Assembly: GCF_017696315.1 (NCBI RefSeq)
Contig: NZ_JAAORJ010000004.1
Coordinates: forward strand, 568,519-632,518
DNA from: Prochlorococcus marinus XMU1412
GTDB taxonomy: Bacteria; Cyanobacteriota; Cyanobacteriia; PCC-6307; Cyanobiaceae
Direction: 5' to 3'
DNA: 64,000 bases
Each line of letters begins with the position of its first letter. Within the stretch, counting starts at the first letter, position 1. A program made the translations under genes and the position numbers. Shown here one piece after another: positions 60,207 to 64,000 of this stretch. The notes below the pieces were generated by a model, which saw nothing but the letters and a program-made list of their open reading frames with translations, was not told where the DNA came from and did not search any database.

Positions 60207-61421
60207 TTAATCATTTGTTTTAGAATTTAACTCAGCCCATATTTTATTAGACATACCCCACATATAAATAAAACCCTCTGCTAAAGAATGATTAAAAATA
60301 TCATCTTTGCTATAAGTTGCCAAATCTTCCCTGTAAAGTGAATTTTTTTCCGACATTCTCCCAATGACTATTGCGTTCCCCTTATAAAGTCTAATCTTTA
60401 CTCTTCCATTAACTGAAGTTTGAGTTGATGATATAAATGCATCTAAACTTTCTTTAAGAGGTCCAAACCAAAAACCTTGATAGACTAATTGACCCCATTT
60501 TTTTTCCACTATTCCTTTAAAATCAACAACATCGGGGTTTAATGTTATGCTCTCTAATTCTTTGTGAGCTTTGATTAAAAGTGAGAGACCAGGGGTTTCG
60601 TAAATCTCTCTACTTTTAATTCCTACTACTCGATCTTCAATCATATCTATTCTTCCAAAACCGTGGATACCTGCAAGATCATTAGCTTTTTGAATAATCT
60701 CTACTGGAGTTAAAAATTCATCATTAATTCCAACTGGAAACCCATTTTTAAAAACAATTTCCATATCATGATGGGAATCAGGTGAATTATCAATTGATGA
60801 TGTCATCGAAAATATATCCTCAGGCGCTTCTTGCATGGGGTCTTCTAGTATGCCTGCTTCAATACTCCTACCAAGTAAGTTAACGTCTATTGAATATGGC
60901 GATTTTTTTGATACTGGTGCAGGTATACCAAATTTTTCTCCATAAACTATTGCCTCCTCTCTACTCATATTCCACTCCCTTGCAGGAGTAATAATTTTTA
61001 AATCTGGACCTAAAGCATTAATTGCTAAATCAAACCGAACTTGATCATTTCCTTTACCAGTACATCCATGAGCTACTGCATCAGCATTAATCTCTCTTGC
61101 AATATTCACGAGATTTTCAGCAATTAAAGGCCTAGCAAGGGCTGTTGATAAGGGATATTTATCTAGATATAATGCGTTTGCTCTAATGGCTGGAAAAGCG
61201 TATCTCTCAACAAAACTATTAACTAAATTGCCAACGATTGATTTAGATGCACCAGAATTTAAAGCTTTTTGCCTAATAAGTTCTAAATCCTCGCCTTGTC
61301 CAAGATCTGCTACAAAAGTAACCACTTCTGAAATTCCATATTCATTCTTTAAATATGGAATACACACGCTCGTATCTACACCACCAGAATACGCTAGTAC
61401 AACTTTTTTTATCTGCTGCAT
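60207..61421 (-). CDS. argG: Argininosuccinate synthase
   Basis: It joins citrulline and aspartate in arginine synthesis using ATP. The PP-loop [11 protein letters not shown] is at residues about 10-20, followed by ALNSGASK and the [14 protein letters not shown] block near residue 115 that binds citrulline. The 404-residue length is standard. It ends three bases from rpsF. Confidence 0.97.
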   Translation of the reverse strand: MQQIKKVVLAYSGGVDTSVCIPYLKNEYGISEVVTFVADLGQGEDLELIRQKALNSGASKSIVGNLVNSFVERYAFPAIRANALYLDKYPLSTALARPLIAENLVNIAREINADAVAHGCTGKGNDQVRFDLAINALGPDLKIITPAREWNMSREEAIVYGEKFGIPAPVSKKSPYSIDVNLLGRSIEAGILEDPMQEAPEDIFSMTSSIDNSPDSHHDMEIVFKNGFPVGINDEFLTPVEIIQKANDLAGIHGFGRIDMIEDRVVGIKSREIYETPGLSLLIKAHKELESITLNPDVVDFKGIVEKKWGQLVYQGFWFGPLKESLDAFISSTQTSVNGRVKIRLYKGNAIVIGRMSEKNSLYREDLATYSKDDIFNHSLAEGFIYMWGMSNKIWAELNSKTND

Positions 61422-61457
61422 CTAAATTTGCTCCATAAATTTAAATTTTTGAGGTAA

Positions 61458-61652
61458 TTAAGAATTTGAAAACTTATTAAATAATAATATTATTGTAACT
61501 AAAAGAGCTGGACCAAAAACTAGTAACAAGAGAAGAAAGTTATTAATTATTAAAACATTGGGGTATAAGTATGCAATAAGCTTAAATAATCCAGACAGCA
61601 ACAATGAAATTAGCCAGATAAAAAAGTATTTTAAATTTGCTTTATCAAACAA
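61458..61652 (-). CDS. Small two-helix membrane protein
   Basis: A 64-residue protein with two hydrophobic segments (about residues 10-28 and 32-58) separated by a short polar turn, and few charges. No domain is recognised. The only start is a TTG at 61652; a stop lies seven codons upstream. It is upstream of argG on the same strand and divergent from the DUF3134 gene. It may be a lineage-specific small membrane protein. Confidence 0.5.
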   Translation of the reverse strand: MFDKANLKYFFIWLISLLLSGLFKLIAYLYPNVLIINNFLLLLLVFGPALLVTIILLFNKFSNS

Positions 61653-61705
61653 AGTTTTTCGTGTGCATCATTATGTATTATCTTATATATAGAACATAGC
61701 CTTTA

Positions 61706-61987
61706 ATGGATTCAAATAAATTAAAACTTAGATTAGACGACATTTCTGAAGTCAATCCAGCTTTAACTTGCTATCACAGAGATGATCCAGCTCCTGTGTT
61801 GCCATTAAGAGAGGAACCTGACCTACTATCTTGGCTGGAAAATACAGGTAGACTTGTTGCAGAAAAAGATGGCGATTCACAAGAGATTAGTACAATAGAA
61901 GAAGAAGAACTTTCAGCACTTATGGGAGAAAAAGAAGATTATAAAACTGAAGAAGATCCTTCATTAGAAGATGATTGGGAAGATTAA
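61706..61987 (+). CDS. DUF3134-family acidic protein
   Basis: A 93-residue hydrophilic protein. The block NPALTCYHRDDPAPVLPLRE and LLSWLENTGRL fit the cyanobacterial DUF3134 family, whose function is unknown. The C-terminal third is strongly acidic and ends in DDWED. The end overlaps the mraY start by 17 bases, so the two genes are probably co-expressed. Confidence 0.8.
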   Translation: MDSNKLKLRLDDISEVNPALTCYHRDDPAPVLPLREEPDLLSWLENTGRLVAEKDGDSQEISTIEEEELSALMGEKEDYKTEEDPSLEDDWED

Positions 61988-63047
61988 AAAGTTTAACTTT
62001 GAATCTTTATTTATATTAAATACTTTTGCTTTAATAGTTACCTCCTGTTTTTTTAATAATTTTATTTTTACAGGAGTTTACATACTATTCTTCTTTATTT
62101 CTATTTTTACAACGAAAAATGGTCTAAAGATTATCAAAAAATTTAATTTACTTCAAAATATTAGAAATGAAGGCCCAGCTAATCACTTTAAAAAAAGTGA
62201 TACTCCAACAATGGGTGGGATTTTTATGATAATCCCTTTTTTAATTTTACTTTTGATAATAACTATCAATTTAGGTTCTCTAAAATTATTTCTTTTATTT
62301 CTGACTATTTTTGGTTTCTTTATTACAGGATTTTTAGATGATTATTTAAGCATTAAAAGAAAAGAGAACACAGGTTTAAAAACAAATGAGAAATTTATCT
62401 TACAAAGTGTCATCTCAATAATTTTTATATTGTTCGCCTATGAAAAAAATTTAATCAGTCCATTAATAACAGTTTCTGACTCCTGGGGAATAAATATGAA
62501 TATTTTCATATTGCCAGTTTCTTTTTTAGTACTTGTGGGCATAAGTAATTCAGTAAATTTGACTGATGGACTAGATGGATTAGCATCTGGATGCAGTGGG
62601 ATTGTCTTTTATGGATTAGGAACAGAAATATTACTGAAAGAACAGCAAGAACTTTTTGTTTTTAGCATCTTATGTTTTTCAATGTGTGGCATATGCTTAG
62701 GATTTCTAAAGTATAATAGTTATCCTGCAAAAATATTTATGGGCGACACAGGATCTATAAGTATTGGAGCAATTCTGGGTTCTATAGCATTATTAACCAA
62801 TAGTGTTTTTACCTTATCTATTTTCTCAGGAATATTTATTATTGAATCGTTATCAGTAATGATTCAAGTAGGGTTTTTTAAAATTACAAAAAAATTATTT
62901 CATAGAGGTAAACGCATATTTTTAATGGCTCCACTACACCACCACTTTGAACTTAAAGGAATAAAAGAACAAAAAATAGTTGAAAATTTTTGGAAAATCA
63001 ACATTTTACTTGTAATTTTAGGTATAGTTTTAAAAATCAATCTTTAA
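61971..63047 (+). CDS. mraY: Phospho-N-acetylmuramoyl-pentapeptide-transferase
   Basis: MraY makes lipid I, the first membrane-bound peptidoglycan intermediate. The 358-residue protein has about ten hydrophobic helices. GGIFMIIPF, the DDYLSIKR active-site aspartate pair, NLTDGLDGLASG and the MAPLHHHFEL cytoplasmic loop are hallmark MraY motifs. The ATG at 61971 lies within the DUF3134 gene in another frame. The murein genes it usually neighbours are absent here. Confidence 0.95.
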   Translation: MIGKIKKFNFESLFILNTFALIVTSCFFNNFIFTGVYILFFFISIFTTKNGLKIIKKFNLLQNIRNEGPANHFKKSDTPTMGGIFMIIPFLILLLIITINLGSLKLFLLFLTIFGFFITGFLDDYLSIKRKENTGLKTNEKFILQSVISIIFILFAYEKNLISPLITVSDSWGINMNIFILPVSFLVLVGISNSVNLTDGLDGLASGCSGIVFYGLGTEILLKEQQELFVFSILCFSMCGICLGFLKYNSYPAKIFMGDTGSISIGAILGSIALLTNSVFTLSIFSGIFIIESLSVMIQVGFFKITKKLFHRGKRIFLMAPLHHHFELKGIKEQKIVENFWKINILLVILGIVLKINL

Positions 63048-63057
63048 AAAATTTGTT

Positions 63058-63303
63058 ATGAATTTTTTTACATGGAAAGATAATGGATTAACAAGTGACT
63101 GCTCAAGTCTTGATGCAATGGCATCAAGGTTTGAAGAAACTGCTAACTTAATGAAAAAACTTTCTAAGAAGGGCTTTAAACTAAAGAAAACTCAAAATAA
63201 TCAACTAATTCTTCACCCTGATCCTGAGGTTTTTGATCAATGGGGTTTTATAAGTGAGGAAGTCCCTTTTAAACAACTTTGTTTAATGTCAGATGAAGAA
63301 TAA
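63058..63303 (+). CDS. Small conserved cyanobacteria-type protein
   Basis: An 81-residue soluble protein with a mid helix (AMASRFEETANLMKKLSKKGF) and a strand-rich end (NNQLILHPDPEVFDQWGF). No function is known to me. It starts 10 bases after mraY on the same strand. Its last 67 bases overlap the 3-prime end of the convergent sucrose-phosphate synthase gene. Confidence 0.7.
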   Translation: MNFFTWKDNGLTSDCSSLDAMASRFEETANLMKKLSKKGFKLKKTQNNQLILHPDPEVFDQWGFISEEVPFKQLCLMSDEE

Positions 63304-64000
63304 CTATTTGAATTTGAAAATTTTTCATTAAGTACTGATAAATAATTGCGGACATGAGTGTTCCAACTAAAGTGCCTATTAACACCCTCAATTCCATTTC
63401 TGCTCCATAATTTCCACTGACTATTATTTGATATTCCTTTTTCAAGAATAACTTTCAACTCATTAACATCAGTAACATCTACTAGAAGCCCATTTTCACA
63501 TTTTGAACGAATTTCTTTTGGCCCTCCATCATTTGTTGATATTATTGGCAATCCACATGAAGAAGCTTCAAGAAGAGTTAAACCAAAAGGCTCTGTTAAA
63601 GCTGGATTTACAAATACACCACCTCTGCTAGCAGCCCACCTATATAAAGCAGGAATCTGACTTGGAAGATGTTTTTTTGGATAAGCCACCTTTCCATACA
63701 AATTATATTTATCAATTGTTTCAAAAATATTGTTGAAAACATCTTTTTGCTGAGGATCAAGTTTTGAAGTATTCTCTCTACAACCTAAAATCAAAATTAA
63801 ATTAGTTTTTCTTTTTAATTTTTCAGATCTTCCATATGCTTCAATCAAAGATGGAATATTTTTTCTTCGTACAGCTCTAGAAATAGTCAAAAATGGAGGT
63901 TTAGTAGAATCCTTTAGAAAAGGTTTCATCATGTTATCAATTTCGGCTGTCTCGCTTGTGGAGTGAATATGGTGAAATTTATTATGATCAACACCAGGAG
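63237..64000 (-). CDS. sps: Sucrose-phosphate synthase, C-terminal part (continues past window edge)
   Basis: This GT4-family enzyme makes sucrose-6-phosphate, a compatible solute in marine picocyanobacteria. The reading frame is open to the window edge and includes PPGVD-type donor context (PGVDHNKFHH), SRAVRRKNI, and the nucleotide-sugar motif NPALTEPFGLTLLEASSCG. No C-terminal HAD phosphatase domain follows; the protein stops soon after the GT domain with a Ser-rich tail. Its last 67 bases overlap the small gene on the other strand. Confidence 0.88.
   Translation of the reverse strand, partial: PGVDHNKFHHIHSTSETAEIDNMMKPFLKDSTKPPFLTISRAVRRKNIPSLIEAYGRSEKLKRKTNLILILGCRENTSKLDPQQKDVFNNIFETIDKYNLYGKVAYPKKHLPSQIPALYRWAASRGGVFVNPALTEPFGLTLLEASSCGLPIISTNDGGPKEIRSKCENGLLVDVTDVNELKVILEKGISNNSQWKLWSRNGIEGVNRHFSWNTHVRNYLSVLNEKFSNSNSYSSSDIKQSCLKGTSSLIKPH

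Overview
This window looks like chromosome of a high-light-adapted Prochlorococcus or a very close picocyanobacterium. The DNA is strongly AT-rich, intergenic gaps are short, many genes abut or overlap, and arginine is mostly encoded by AGA. The gene set is cyanobacterial: sqdB and a sulfoquinovosyltransferase for sulfolipid, a DesC-type acyl-lipid desaturase, a DUF98-type chorismate lyase, a group 2 sigma factor, sucrose-phosphate synthase, DUF3134 and several small cyanobacteria-type proteins. I see no insertion sequence, integrase, CRISPR array, rRNA or prophage. Only one tRNA gene, tRNA-Val(TAC), is present. I assign the lineage from gene content and style, not from a database match.

Layout. 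1-1.3 kb: dapA (partial) and asd, leftward. 1.4-6.8 kb: tig, clpP, clpX and dnaX, rightward. 6.8-9.7 kb: a leftward envelope pair, a GT2 glycosyltransferase and a SPOR/SpoIID protein. 9.8-11.8 kb: rpmI, rplT, a TPR protein and thiG. 11.9-14.3 kb: sqdB and sqdX. 14.3-20.0 kb, leftward: a small protein, gcvP, gcvH, a methionine-gamma-lyase-like PLP enzyme and an HTH-like protein. 20.1-25.6 kb: desC, rplI, dnaB, mnmG and a chorismate lyase. 25.5-26.7 kb, leftward: a basic disordered protein and an SprT-like metalloprotein. 26.8-28.8 kb: a membrane-anchored protein, an ATP-dependent DNA ligase of T4 gp30 type and a 50-residue ORF. 28.8-32.7 kb, leftward: a VTT/DedA-like membrane protein, valS, a HesB/IscA-like protein and tRNA-Val. 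32.8-43.6 kb, rightward: mazG, speE, speB, gcvT, aspS, pyrG, queE, queC, pabB and pabC. 43.6-49.7 kb: cobA (leftward), then an MFS exporter, ppk, a sigma factor and a CTP-dependent lipid kinase. 49.7-58.7 kb: a DAHP synthase (leftward), acnB, a ClC antiporter, purU (leftward), an FAD oxidoreductase and dnaK (leftward). 58.8-64 kb: aroE, rpsF, argG (leftward), a small membrane protein (leftward), DUF3134, mraY, a small conserved protein and sucrose-phosphate synthase (leftward, running off the end).

Functional links. One-carbon metabolism recurs: gcvP and gcvH with a distant gcvT, pabB/pabC for folate, and purU. Early aromatic metabolism is represented by a DAHP synthase, aroE, pabB/pabC and chorismate lyase. 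Proteostasis is covered by tig, clpP, clpX and dnaK. Lipid and envelope functions include sqdB/sqdX, desC, mraY, the GT2/SpoIID pair and a phytol/dolichol-kinase-like protein.

Most of the window is ordinary core genome. The clearest odd item is the phage-type DNA ligase at 27.2-28.6 kb. Its sequence style resembles T-even phage ligases, it uses CGN arginine codons more than its neighbours, and parts of it are GC-richer. I found no convincing wholly new multi-gene system. No gap longer than about 300 bases lacks a gene; the longest empty stretch is the roughly 205-base AT-rich leader before the sigma factor.
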